Shown: positions 53,744 to 62,640, counted from the stretch's first letter. The stretch: DNA of 64,000 bases from DASZVB01 sp036272055 (GCA_036272055.1 DATAZL010000133.1:124001-188000); one strand, 5' to 3'. Notes: a model not told the origin generated them from the letters alone. Translations and numbers: made by a program.

Positions 53744-55222
53744 TCAGAGAGACCGGATATCCGGCAGATTTCCGTTCGTGTCGCGAGGGGCGTTCTTCGC
53801 CTTGTCGACGGAGACATCGAGGTTCGTGACGTCACCGGTGTGCTGCGGGGTGACGCCGCCGGTGCCGGCCGACCAGGGGGTACCGTTGCCCCAGACTCCG
53901 CAGTTCGTGCACGTGATCTTGCCGGAGCTGTTTCCGTTCGCCGTGTAGCCCGATGCCGCGTTGTGGAACGCGAAGCAGTCGACGAGCTTGTGTGGAGCGT
54001 TGCCACCCGACGCGAGACTCGAAGGGCTGCCGAGCTTGAACCCGTTCCCGTCGCCGTTCGCGGTCGCGGTGGGGCCCGGGTTACCGAACGACCAGCAATA
54101 CTCGAACGTCACCGGGGAGCCGTCGCCCGACGACCAGCAGTCGTATCCATCGTCGGCGTTCTCGAACGAACGATCTCCGCAGAAGTAGTTGTTCTGCCCG
54201 ATGGAGAGCTTCGGCGCGAAGCCGTCCGCGTTCTCGCCGGTAGGATCCAGGTTCAGATACGAATCGACGTTGCGAATCTCGTTGCTCGCAGCACCGCTCG
54301 ACACCTGGACGCCGGTGTCTTGGCACTCGTGCACGGACAGCCATTCGAGGATGTTGTTCGACCCCGTGACGTAGACGCAGTTGTCCCCGGCCTTCGCGAG
54401 TTCGAGGTAGCGCAGGTGCACGTAGGAGCCGGAGATCTGGATACCACGGGCTCCGCCGTTTCCCGTCGATCTCGCCTCGCCGGAGAAGTCGAAGACCGGC
54501 TTCGGACCGCCCGTCACGCCCGAGATACGGAGCGGCCCCGACGACGTAGCTTTCGTCGAGAGAGTGATCGTCGCGCTCATCGCGTAGGTGCCCGATGCGA
54601 TCCAGATCGTCTTGCCGGCGGACCACGCTGCGACGGCGGCGGTCAGGGTCTTCTTCGGGCTCGACTCGGTTCCGGCGCTCGCGTCCGTGCCGCTCGGCGA
54701 GATCCACAGGTCGTCCGACTTTGGCGTCCAGTCATCCGGCGATTGGCAAGCCTTGCCGCCAGTGCCATTCGCGCCGCCGGATGACGCCATGCCGCCGCTT
54801 GACGATGTGCCCCCGGATGGCGTCGTGCCGCCCGATGACGTCGCGCCGCCGGATGCCGCCACACCGCCCCTGAACGATGTGCCGCCCGATGACGTCGTGC
54901 CGCCGCTGGACGATGTGCCGCCCGATGACGTCGTGCCGCCGCTGGTGACGCCTGCATTGCCGTTGCCGCCGGCACTCGTCGTGCCGCCTCCGACGGTCAC
55001 ACCGCCGTTCCCCGAAGTAGCGCCGCCGGTCGCGACGATGCCGCCGGCGCCGTTGCCCGGCGAGACCGCGCCACTGTCACTGCCGGCACTGCAGCCACTC
55101 GACAGCACACCGACGAGCACTGCCACGCCGACGGTCACCTCGACCCGCCGACGCCCAGCTTCGACGAGGGGGCACCTACTCACTCTTCTCTTCGACGAAT
55201 ACCCAGTGCTGACGGACGGCAT
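53744..55222 (-). CDS. Pectate-lyase-family-9-like parallel beta-helix lipoprotein
   Basis: 492 residues. A signal with Cys (VAVLVGVLSSGC) is followed by a linker of SGGTTSSGGTS repeats (residues 55-150). The domain starts at DDWTPKSDDLWISPSGTDAS and includes the calcium-site region TGENADGFAPKLSIGQNNYF, SFENADDGYDCWSSGDGS and CTNCGVWGNG, as in PL9 right-handed beta helices. It probably cleaves an acidic polysaccharide. The N-region is long; a GTG inside (residue 14) could be the true start. Convergent with the MMPL gene (6-bp gap). Confidence 0.85.
   Translation of the reverse strand: MPSVSTGYSSKRRVSRCPLVEAGRRRVEVTVGVAVLVGVLSSGCSAGSDSGAVSPGNGAGGIVATGGATSGNGGVTVGGGTTSAGGNGNAGVTSGGTTSSGGTSSSGGTTSSGGTSFRGGVAASGGATSSGGTTPSGGTSSSGGMASSGGANGTGGKACQSPDDWTPKSDDLWISPSGTDASAGTESSPKKTLTAAVAAWSAGKTIWIASGTYAMSATITLSTKATSSGPLRISGVTGGPKPVFDFSGEARSTGNGGARGIQISGSYVHLRYLELAKAGDNCVYVTGSNNILEWLSVHECQDTGVQVSSGAASNEIRNVDSYLNLDPTGENADGFAPKLSIGQNNYFCGDRSFENADDGYDCWSSGDGSPVTFEYCWSFGNPGPTATANGDGNGFKLGSPSSLASGGNAPHKLVDCFAFHNAASGYTANGNSSGKITCTNCGVWGNGTPWSAGTGGVTPQHTGDVTNLDVSVDKAKNAPRDTNGNLPDIRSL
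54876..54947. repeat. Two tandem 36-bp units in the linker of the PL9-like gene
   Basis: Two units at 54876-54911 and 54912-54947 agree at 34 of 36 bases. On the minus strand they encode SSGGTTSSGGTS. More diverged copies flank them from about 54780. Confidence 0.75.
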
Positions 55223-55410
55223 GCTGGCTTATGCACGAGCGAGCAAAACCGATCACCGGGCTGGAAATCCGGCCAAGCTGGCGCCAACGCGTAAAAAATC
55301 GGGACTAGCTGTCGATCCACCTCGCGCTCGTTCGTCGCCGTTCAAAGCTAGGCACGAGGCCGAGCCAGGGGCCCGGAATCGGGCCAATCCTCCGAGAAAG
55401 AGAACAGACC

Positions 55411-55992
55411 ATGCGCAAGCTCATCGTTTCAGAGTTCATTTCGCTCGACGGCGTGATCCAGGCACCCGGAGCCGCAGAGGAAGACACCGACGGCGGGTTC
55501 CGGCACGGCGGCTGGACGATGCCGTACTGGCACGACGAAATCGGCGGCGCGTTCGGCGCGCTCATGCAGGAGACCGACGCCTTCCTGCTCGGGCGAAAGA
55601 CCTACGTGACGCACGCGAACGCCTTCGAGCCGATGAAGCCGGGCGACTTTTTCGGCGACATGATGAACGCGCCGGCCAAGTACGTCGTCTCTAAGACCCT
55701 CGAGAAGCCGCTCTGGCGCAACACGACGATCATTCGCGACGACATCGTCGGAGCGGTGAAGAAGCTGAAGGCCGCGCCGGGGAAGAGCATCCTGACCGAC
55801 GGAAGCAGTCAGCTCGTGCACACCCTTCTCGAGAACGACCTGGTCGACGAGCTCCATCTCCTCGTCTATCCGCTCGTGCTGGGCAGCGGTAAGCGAGCCC
55901 TCCCCGCGGGCCTTCACGCGAAGTTCAAGCTCAAGGAAGCGAAGGCCTATCCGAGCGGCGTCGTCGGGCTGCACTACCTGCGCGAGCGCTGA
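55411..55992 (+). CDS. DHFR/RibD-C family reductase
   Basis: 193 residues and intact. MRKLIVSEFISLDGVIQAPG is the family start; FLLGRKTYVTHANAFEP, SILTDGSSQLVHTLLENDLV and DELHLLVYPLVLGSGKR complete the fold. GAGAAAGAGAAC precedes the ATG. Members reduce pterin-like or deaminated riboflavin precursors, but most, like this one, have no assigned substrate. Overlaps the small zinc-protein gene at its 3' end. Confidence 0.92.
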   Translation: MRKLIVSEFISLDGVIQAPGAAEEDTDGGFRHGGWTMPYWHDEIGGAFGALMQETDAFLLGRKTYVTHANAFEPMKPGDFFGDMMNAPAKYVVSKTLEKPLWRNTTIIRDDIVGAVKKLKAAPGKSILTDGSSQLVHTLLENDLVDELHLLVYPLVLGSGKRALPAGLHAKFKLKEAKAYPSGVVGLHYLRER

Positions 55993-56189
55993 GCGGGGCG
56001 AGTCGATGCGGCGGTCACCACCGGCGCTCCGACGGGACCGCCGGCGACGGCGGAGGTCGGCAAGCAATCCCCGGTGTCGCCGCTGCAGCACTCGGCCTGG
56101 TTCTGTCCGAACATCGGGCAACGACCGTCGAGGCACGCCGCGTGGCCGTGGACGTAGCCGAGCGGCGATCGACAGAAAGCGCAGTGCAT
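55974..56189 (-). CDS. Small Cys-rich zinc-binding-type protein
   Basis: 71 residues: MHCAFCRSPLGYVHGHAACL, then GRCPMFGQNQAECCSGDTGD. The two Cys-x2-Cys-like pairs plus His form a zinc-ribbon-like site. Short proteins with CPMFGxNQAECC are frequent in myxobacteria. The Cys-free C-terminal 25 residues are low complexity. Overlaps the DHFR-like gene at its 3' end by 19 bases. Confidence 0.75.
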   Translation of the reverse strand: MHCAFCRSPLGYVHGHAACLDGRCPMFGQNQAECCSGDTGDCLPTSAVAGGPVGAPVVTAASTRPAQRSRR

Positions 56190-56268
56190 GCCTCCGATCT
56201 ACGCCGGGAGGGACGCCTCGTCAGTACGGTGCGCAGCTCGTTCACCGCAACACGGATATGATGCGGCG

Positions 56269-56763
56269 ATGCGTCGCCTCGCCGCTGCGGTCGTCCTCGT
56301 TGCTGGATGCGGTTCCGCACCGAAGATGCCAGTGAGCGTGGACGTCCCGCAGACGGCGCTGCCATCGCCGCCGGCGCCGTCGGTGACGACGTCGGCACCG
56401 GCTTCATCGCCACCGCCTGAGCCATCAGCGACTGCGCCGTCTCCACCCACGTCGTCGGCGCCGGATGCGCCGTCCTCGGACGCCGAACGAGTGCCGACCG
56501 CGGCGGAGACGAAAGCATGCGCCGCGCGCGGCGGGACGATGCAGCCGGTGTGCATGCTCGGCGAGCTCACCTGCGTCGTCCGTTACCGCGACGGCGGCAA
56601 GCGATGCAGCGACGACCGCGACTGCAGCGGCGAATGCCTCTACGAGGGCGAGGAACCCGCGCCGGCGAAAGCGTTCGGAAAATGTCAGCGCACGAGCGAT
56701 CCCTGCGGCTGCAAGGCGCCCATCCACGACGGCCACGTCGAGCCGGCGCTCTGCGCCGATTAG
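56269..56763 (+). CDS. Small lipoprotein with Pro/Ser/Thr linker and Cys-rich domain
   Basis: 164 residues from ATG 56269 (MRRLAAAVVLVAGC, lipobox VAGC). A linker of Pro, Ser, Thr and Ala (residues 18-70) leads to a Cys-rich domain (CAARGGTMQPVCMLGELTCV, RCSDDRDCSGECLYEG, DPCGCKAP). Function unknown, surface location likely. A remarkable nested palindrome follows its stop. Confidence 0.78.
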   Translation: MRRLAAAVVLVAGCGSAPKMPVSVDVPQTALPSPPAPSVTTSAPASSPPPEPSATAPSPPTSSAPDAPSSDAERVPTAAETKACAARGGTMQPVCMLGELTCVVRYRDGGKRCSDDRDCSGECLYEGEEPAPAKAFGKCQRTSDPCGCKAPIHDGHVEPALCAD

Positions 56764-56897
56764 TGCTCGAGTCCATGGAACGCGGTGGGAATTTCGAGGC
56801 CCCCGACTGGCGAGGGCCTCGAAATTCCGGCGCCGTGAGCCGTCTGACTCGAGCACTTGATTGTCATGACGTGCATCGCTCCTTCGAAGCGATGCAC
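56762..56897. repeat. Nested palindrome array: 12-bp outer arms around a 15-bp hairpin, plus a 10-bp hairpin
   Basis: AGTGCTCGAGTC (56762-56773) pairs with GACTCGAGCACT (56846-56857). Inside lies GGAATTTCGAGGCCC (56788-56802) pairing perfectly with GGGCCTCGAAATTCC (56814-56828). Further on GTGCATCGCT (56871-56880) pairs with AGCGATGCAC (56888-56897). The left outer arm overlaps the stop codon of the lipoprotein gene. This could be a terminator complex, a REP/BIME-like element or a cruciform. Confidence 0.8.
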
Positions 56898-56998
56898 TAG
56901 CCGCCCTCCGTTCCAGCTTTGGCGGAAACGGATTCTGGCCCACTGACCAAATTTTCCAGCTTCCGCCGGGATCCCTTTCGTACGAAGGTCCGGGGCGC

Positions 56999-58822
56999 AT
57001 GCCCGAGTTCAAGGTTCCCCTTCGCGATATCAAGTTCCTCATCCACGAAGCCCTGGACTACCCGGCGCACTTCAAGACGCTCGGCCTCGCCGGCGCGGAT
57101 CAGATCGACACCGACACGATCAACGCCGTGCTCGACGAGATGGCGAAGCTCGCCGAGGAAGTGATCGCGCCGCTCAATCGCTCGGGTGACGAGCAGGGTT
57201 GCCGACTCGAAGACGGCAAGGTCCTGACGCCGAAGGGCTTCAAGGAAGCGTACGCGAAGTTCGTCGCGGGCGGCTGGCAGGGCCTCTCGCACCCCGAGGA
57301 GTACGGCGGCCAGGGCATGCCGATGTCGATGGGTCTCTTCAAGCAGGAGATGCTCGGCGGCGCCAACTGGTCGTTCTCGATGTACCCGGGCCTCAGCATC
57401 GGCGCGATGAACACGCTCATGCTCCACGCGACCGACGAGCAGAAGAAGACGTATCTACCGCCGCTGACCGAGGGCCGCTGGACCGGCACGATGTGCCTGA
57501 CCGAAGCGCAATGCGGCACCGATCTCGGCCAGATGGCGACGGTCGCGGAGCCCCAGCCCGACGGCAGCTACAAGCTCACCGGCTCGAAGATCTTCATCTC
57601 GTCGGGCGATCACGACATGGCCGAGAACATCGTCCACGTCACGCTCGCCCGCGTGCCGGGCGCGCCGAAGGGCACGCGGGGGATCTCCCTCTTCATCGTG
57701 CCGAAGTTCATGCCGACGAAGGAGCTACAGGTCGGCGAGCCCAACAACGTCGTGTGCACGGCCCTCGAGCACAAGATGGGCATCAAGGCGTCGTCCACTT
57801 GCGTGATCGACTTCGAACGCTCCACCGGGTACCTGCTCGGGCCGCTGAACAAGGGCCTCGAGTGCATGTTCACGTTCATGAACACGGCGCGCATCGGCAC
57901 CGCGATCCAGGGCGTGTGCCACACCGAGCACTCGTTCCAGGGCGCGCTCGCCTACGCCAAGGAGCGCCGCTCGATGCGCGCGCTGAGCGGCAAGAAGGAA
58001 GCCGACCAGGTCGCCGACGCCATCATCTGGCACGCCGACGTGCGCCGCATGCTGCTCACTCAGAAGGCCATCGCCGAGGGCGGACGCTTCATGCTGTACG
58101 CTGTCGCCAAGCTCGCCGACAAGATGACCGTCGCCGTCGTCGACAAGAACGACAAGGAGCGGGAGTTCTGGGACGACAAGCTCGGCTTCTTCACACCGGT
58201 GCTGAAGGGCTTCCTGACCGAGATGGGGCTCGAGTGCGCAAACCTCGGCATGCAGGTGTTCGGCGGCCACGGCTACATCCGTGAGCATGGCATGGAGCAG
58301 ATCGCCCGCGACGCGCGCATCGCACCCCTCTACGAGGGCACCACCGGCATCCAGGCCCTCGACCTGCTCGGGCGCAAGGTGCTGCTCATGACCAAGGGCG
58401 CCGCAGTCCGCGAGTTCACGGCGGAGGTGCTGAAGTTCTGTGCCCAGCACGCTACGAACGCGAAGATGCGTCCCTACGTCTGGAAGCTCGGCAAGCTCTG
58501 CGCACAGTGGAACTACCTCGCCATGCGCGTGATGCTCATCGCCAACAAGGACCGCGACATCGTCAGCGCCGCGGCGGTGGACTTCCTCTACTACTCGGGC
58601 TTCGTCATGATGGCCCACGCCTGGGCGCAGATGGCCGCCATCGCTCTCGAGAAACTCGCCAAGGGCGGCGCCGAGTCCCCCGAGTTTTACCAGGCGAAGA
58701 TCCACACCGCCGACTTCTACTTCGCGAAGCTCTTGCCGCGTGCCCAGGCCCACGCCGAATCGATGCTCGCGCCGACGAAGACCGTGATGCAGATGCAGAA
58801 CGCGCACTTCGAGTTCCGGTGA
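56999..58822 (+). CDS. Acyl-CoA dehydrogenase (DmdC/AcdB-like long type)
   Basis: 607 residues. The long N-terminal helical part (FKVPLRDIKFLIHEALDYPA) is typical of the DmdC-like branch. FAD and substrate motifs: GTMCLTEAQCGTDLGQMATV, GSKIFISSGDHDMAENIVHV, MGLECANLGMQVFGGHGYIR. The catalytic base is the Glu in APLYEGTTGIQALDLLGRKV. It oxidises an acyl-CoA to the trans-2-enoyl form; chain specificity is unknown. No partner electron-transfer genes are adjacent. Confidence 0.95.
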   Translation: MPEFKVPLRDIKFLIHEALDYPAHFKTLGLAGADQIDTDTINAVLDEMAKLAEEVIAPLNRSGDEQGCRLEDGKVLTPKGFKEAYAKFVAGGWQGLSHPEEYGGQGMPMSMGLFKQEMLGGANWSFSMYPGLSIGAMNTLMLHATDEQKKTYLPPLTEGRWTGTMCLTEAQCGTDLGQMATVAEPQPDGSYKLTGSKIFISSGDHDMAENIVHVTLARVPGAPKGTRGISLFIVPKFMPTKELQVGEPNNVVCTALEHKMGIKASSTCVIDFERSTGYLLGPLNKGLECMFTFMNTARIGTAIQGVCHTEHSFQGALAYAKERRSMRALSGKKEADQVADAIIWHADVRRMLLTQKAIAEGGRFMLYAVAKLADKMTVAVVDKNDKEREFWDDKLGFFTPVLKGFLTEMGLECANLGMQVFGGHGYIREHGMEQIARDARIAPLYEGTTGIQALDLLGRKVLLMTKGAAVREFTAEVLKFCAQHATNAKMRPYVWKLGKLCAQWNYLAMRVMLIANKDRDIVSAAAVDFLYYSGFVMMAHAWAQMAAIALEKLAKGGAESPEFYQAKIHTADFYFAKLLPRAQAHAESMLAPTKTVMQMQNAHFEFR

Positions 58823-58834
58823 GAGCACGGCATT

Positions 58835-59272
58835 TCACGGCCTTCCGCTCACCGCGCGGCGCTCCTCTTTCACGAGGGCGACGAAGGCTTTCAGCGCCGG
58901 GCGGACGCGCTCGAACGACGCCGCTCTCTTTGCGGTAGCGGATGCAATCGTGGGCAACGAGGTCCTCGGGACGGCGCGGGGCCGGATGTCGCGCGAGGTA
59001 GCGCCGCGACGCGACCACGGCGATACGCAGATCGGGCCCGCACGGCACGGCGACCATGTCGCGCGGGACGTGCCCGGCGTACCGGACTCCGGCATCGAAC
59101 CCCTCGGCGACGATGTCGACCAGGCGCGCGTCGGTCACGAGCTCCACCCGTACGTCGGGGTGCCGCTGTCGCAACGCGAGCACCAGGGGAAGCACGACGA
59201 GCTCCGCCGCCGCACGATGGGCGACGAGACGCAAGGTGCCGCGGGGCTCGGGCCGCGTCTGCTGAACGTCGT
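58835..59272 (-). pseudogene. LysR-family regulator lacking its DNA-binding domain and part of the effector domain
   Basis: The minus strand encodes RPEPRGTLRLVAHRAAAELV, VLPLVLALRQRHPDVRVELV, TDARLVDIVAEGFDAGVRYA, the first half of a LysR effector domain. After CIRYRKES there is a loss of about 100 residues and a frame change to ERVRPALKAFVALVKEERRA and a stop at 58835. The N-terminal winged helix is entirely absent: homology begins at about 59272, exactly where an SDR fragment begins on the plus strand. Confidence 0.7.
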
Positions 59273-59528
59273 CGGTACTGGGCGAAGGAGCTCGCGCGCC
59301 GGCAGATCCGGGTGAACGCCGTGTCGCCCGGGCCGGTGCTGACGAATCTCGCCGACGGCGCGATGATGAAGCACCCCGAATACCTCGAGCCGCTCGCCTC
59401 GCAGACCGCGCTGGGACGCATCGGGCAGCCCGACGACGTGGGTTCGGCGATCGCCGCGCTCCTGGTCGGACGACAACCGGTGGGTCACCGCGGCCGACCT
59501 CGACGTCTCCGGCGGCTTCATGCTCTGA
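59268..59528 (+). pseudogene. C-terminal third of an SDR oxidoreductase with a frameshift
   Basis: Plus-strand frame: YWAKELARRQIRVNAVSPGP (end of the catalytic helix and the PG motif), MKHPEYLEPLASQTALGRIG, QPDDVGSAIAALL. An extra G near 59465 then shifts the frame; correcting it gives SDDNRWVTAADLDVSGGFML and a stop at 59526-59528. The Rossmann half with the nucleotide-binding motif and the catalytic Tyr are gone. Confidence 0.72.
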
Positions 59529-59635
59529 GCGCGACCGTGGGTGCGGCCCGGCCGTCGAGTCGTCGCGAGCCCGCAGTGTGTCGAATTTTTGCGGGCCCCT
59601 GACGTTCCGCTCCGCGGGTGTCAGAAACGATCCAC

Positions 59636-60832
59636 ATGCCGAGAGGAACGCGGACGCGTGACGAGCGGAATCTGATCGCGACCGGCGTGGTCGGGCTTGC
59701 TCTGGCCGCCCTCCACGCTTGCGGAGCGACGAGCACCAGCGGCTCGCACGCGGCGTCGCCGGGCGACGACGGAGCGACACCAGCGCCGAGCGACGGCTCG
59801 ACGACGGTCACTGCCGCCTGCGCGAACGACGGCAGCGCGGCAACCGGCACGGCGGCGGTGGTGTCGGCCGTCGGCACGTTCCTCGGAGCTCTCACGAGCG
59901 ACCAGAAATCGGCGGTGAGCCTCGACAAGACCAAGGCCAATGCGATCCAGTGGTCGAACTTCCCGGCGGGCGTCGTTCACCGCAACGGCGTGAAGCTCGC
60001 CGACATGAGCACGACGGCGCAGGCAGCGGCCGTGGCGCTCGCAGGTGTCGCCGCGGGCTCCACCGGCGCGAAAATGCTCTCGGAGGTCCGCGCTGCGGAC
60101 GACGCGTTCAAGAGCTCGAGCGGCGACGGCTCGCTCTTCGGCGACGGGCAGTACTACTTCTCGGTGCACGGCCCCGCGTCGACCCGCTCGCCGTGGATGC
60201 TCCAGATCGCGGGTCACCATCTCGCGTACAATTTCGTCTTCAGCGGGAAGTGCACGAGCGCGACGCCACTCTTCGACGGCGCGCAACCCGCGAAGTGGAC
60301 GGACGCCAGCGGCACGGCCCACGATCCGCTCGCAGCCCAGCGGGACGCCCTCGGGGCGCTCTTCACGTCGACGGCGTCGCTCGACGGCGCCGAGCTCGCC
60401 GGGACGTTCAGCGACATGATCAACGGACCGTCGTCGCTCATGGGCGGCACCAGCGGCGGCAACGACTCGAAGTACCCCTCCTTCCTGACCTATCCCACGA
60501 CCGGGCGTGGCGCGAACGTCGCGGCGTTCTCCGCCGATCAGAAGGGGCTGGTGAAGACGGCCATCGAGGCGTGGGTGAAGAACGTCGCCGATCCGGTCTC
60601 TGCCGCGCTCCTGGCGCTGTACGAGAGCGACGACGCACTCTCGCAGACCTACGTCGGCTATTCCGGCGCACCCGATCTGTCGACGACGTCTTCCTACGCG
60701 CGCATCGACGGGCCGCGCGTCTGGATCGAGTTCACCGTGCAGGAAGGAACGACCGACAACATGCAGGGCCACTACCACACGATCTGGCGCGACAAGGTCG
60801 CCGACTACGGCGCAGATTTCGTCACTCAGTGA
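59636..60832 (+). CDS. DUF3500 lipoprotein
   Basis: 398 residues from ATG 59636 (LIATGVVGLALAALHAC, lipobox-like). After a short linker the DUF3500 domain starts near VVSAVGTFLGALTSDQKSAV and includes WSNFPAGVVHRNGVKLADMS, SPWMLQIAGHHLAYNFVFSG and the C-terminal MQGHYHTIWRDKVADYG. The His-rich strand HHLAYN and HYHTIWRD suggest a metal site. Exported; function unknown in this family. Confidence 0.88.
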   Translation: MPRGTRTRDERNLIATGVVGLALAALHACGATSTSGSHAASPGDDGATPAPSDGSTTVTAACANDGSAATGTAAVVSAVGTFLGALTSDQKSAVSLDKTKANAIQWSNFPAGVVHRNGVKLADMSTTAQAAAVALAGVAAGSTGAKMLSEVRAADDAFKSSSGDGSLFGDGQYYFSVHGPASTRSPWMLQIAGHHLAYNFVFSGKCTSATPLFDGAQPAKWTDASGTAHDPLAAQRDALGALFTSTASLDGAELAGTFSDMINGPSSLMGGTSGGNDSKYPSFLTYPTTGRGANVAAFSADQKGLVKTAIEAWVKNVADPVSAALLALYESDDALSQTYVGYSGAPDLSTTSSYARIDGPRVWIEFTVQEGTTDNMQGHYHTIWRDKVADYGADFVTQ

Positions 60833-60868
60833 GGACGGCATCGCCTGGGTCGCGGCGCCGTAGCGTCG

Positions 60869-61624
60869 CGGGGGCACCGGCGTGAAGGGGCCGTCATATC
60901 CGAGGTCGAAGACGCCGCCCGCGGGGTGGAGCTCGATGCTCGCGACGAGGATCGAGGCGACGCAGACGAGGGTGAGCGACGCCTTCGGCTCGTCGAGCGT
61001 GAGCTCGAGGACGGCCCGCTCGTTCTTGCAGAAGAGCTTCTCGACGCGCTTCAGCGCGATGGGGTTCACGTTCCAGGTGTCGCCGGTTAGGTAGCGTGCT
61101 CGCTCGACGCGGGCGTCGGCCGGGGCGTGGAACCGGTGATACATGTTCGATTTCAGCCGCAGCGTGACGAAGAGCGCGTCGCGATGCCGCTCGGCGAGCG
61201 CAGCGTTCCCGAACAGATCGAGCAGCGTGTAAGGGAAGCCCTTCGCCTGAAAGACCTGGCCGCCCTTCACCCTGCCATGAGCGCCGATGACGGCGTCGCA
61301 GGGGCTCACCACGACGTCGGCGTCTTGGTCGATGGGGCGGGCGCCGTCACGGAGCTCTCGCGTGAAGCAATCCTGGAGGCTTCGGAAGCGCGTCGTCTTC
61401 GCCTCGTCGAGGCGCAGATCGTCAGCGAAGACGCGCCAGGTGGCGATGGAGAGCTCGGTGAGCGCAGGGCTCTCGATGCGGCTGAACCATCCCATGAAGA
61501 GCGTCAGGTAGCGGCGAGGGATCCGATTCGTGACGAGGAAGTTCAGCTCTTCCTGGAGGAAGATCCGGCGGAGCGAACGCCATCCGTACTCGCGCGAAGC
61601 GTCACTCATGAAACTGTTCGTCAC
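60869..61624 (-). pseudogene. psd: Phosphatidylserine decarboxylase without its pyruvoyl-forming end
   Basis: About 250 residues match phosphatidylserine decarboxylase from the N-terminus (IFLQEELNFLVTNRIPRRYL), through DCFTRELRDGARPIDQDADV, VSPCDAVIGAHGRVKGGQVF, QAKGFPYTLLDLFG, RLKSNMYHRFHAPADARVER. Homology ends after VASIELHPAGGVFDLGYDGP. The family's next segment, including the LGST/GST self-cleavage site that becomes the pyruvoyl group, is absent. The frame then runs for 400 codons antisense to the DUF3500 gene, with no stop until 59621, so no normal C-terminus is made. Without the cleavage site the enzyme cannot be active. Confidence 0.75.
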
Positions 61625-61793
61625 CGCCCGTGACTCCCTGGGTCACCCTGAAACGCTAGGGCACGAATGTAAGCCCCAGGTGGGCGCACGGTGACGTTTC
61701 GTCGACATCGGCCGGGGGGACCACCGGCCTCCCGGATCGCGTCGCACTTGTTACTCCCGTGGTCGAGAGGCGCGGCACTAGATCAATCGAACC

Positions 61794-62579
61794 ATGACGA
61801 CGCACAAAACAGGGACACGGGAACAGTGGCTCGCAGCACGACTCGGGCTGCTTCAGGAAGAAAAGGAGCTCACGCGCCGCAGCGACGAGCTCGCAGAGCG
61901 ACGCCAGGAGCTGCCCTGGGTCCGGGTCGACAGGGAGTATCGCTTCGAGACCGAGCAGGGAAACGCCACGCTCGCGGACCTGTTCGGGGGGCGCTCGCAG
62001 CTCCTCGTCTATCACTTCATGTTCGGACCGGACTACAAGGGCGGCTGTCCGTCCTGCTCGGCGATCGCGGATGGGTTCAACGGCGTCGCCGTCCATCTGG
62101 CAAACCACGATGTCACACTGTCGGCGGTGTCACGAGCGCCGCTCGCGAAGCTCACGGCGTACAAGCAGCGCATGGGTTGGAGCTTCCCCTGGGCGTCCTC
62201 GCTCGGCGGCGAGTTCAATTACGACTTCAACGTCTCGCTCACCGAGGAGCAGCAGCGCGACGGCGGGACCGAGTACAACTACCGTCCCGTCGCGCCGTTC
62301 AAGGACCGCAAGCTCGGCGACCCGTCCACGAACGGCGGCGAGTCACCCGTCGCCAAGTTCGCGGCCATGACCGGCACCGACGTCGCGACGTACACCCGTG
62401 AACGGCCCGGCGTGAGCGGGTTCGTGCTCGAGGACGGCGTCGTCTATCACTCGTACTCCGCGTACGCCCGCGGACTGGACGGCCTCTGGGGCATGTACCA
62501 GTGGCTCGATCGCGCCCCCAGAGGCCGCAACGAGAAGGGCGTCTGGTGGAAGCGCCACGACGAATATCAGAGCCGTTGA
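61794..62579 (+). CDS. DUF899 thioredoxin-like protein
   Basis: 261 residues. The N-terminal helix LTRRSDELAERRQELPWVRV, then the thioredoxin-like core with FMFGPDYKGGCPSCSAIADG (Cys-x2-Cys), LSAVSRAPLAKLTAYKQRMG and VFHTYSAYARGLD-type C-terminal elements (here VYHSYSAYARGLDGLWGMYQ). DUF899 proteins are widespread and are thought to be redox proteins; the partner is unknown. Confidence 0.93.
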   Translation: MTTHKTGTREQWLAARLGLLQEEKELTRRSDELAERRQELPWVRVDREYRFETEQGNATLADLFGGRSQLLVYHFMFGPDYKGGCPSCSAIADGFNGVAVHLANHDVTLSAVSRAPLAKLTAYKQRMGWSFPWASSLGGEFNYDFNVSLTEEQQRDGGTEYNYRPVAPFKDRKLGDPSTNGGESPVAKFAAMTGTDVATYTRERPGVSGFVLEDGVVYHSYSAYARGLDGLWGMYQWLDRAPRGRNEKGVWWKRHDEYQSR

Positions 62580-62640
62580 TTCGCTCCGCTGACGAAATCC
62601 GCCCCCGGCTCGCGACGAGTTTCGATATCGTGGTCGAGCG

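Noticed and set aside
59621..60868. Very long open frame on the minus strand continuing from psd through the DUF3500 gene
   Set aside because: After the psd homology ends the frame is simply antisense to a well supported lipoprotein gene; its composition is Arg/Val-rich shadow sequence.
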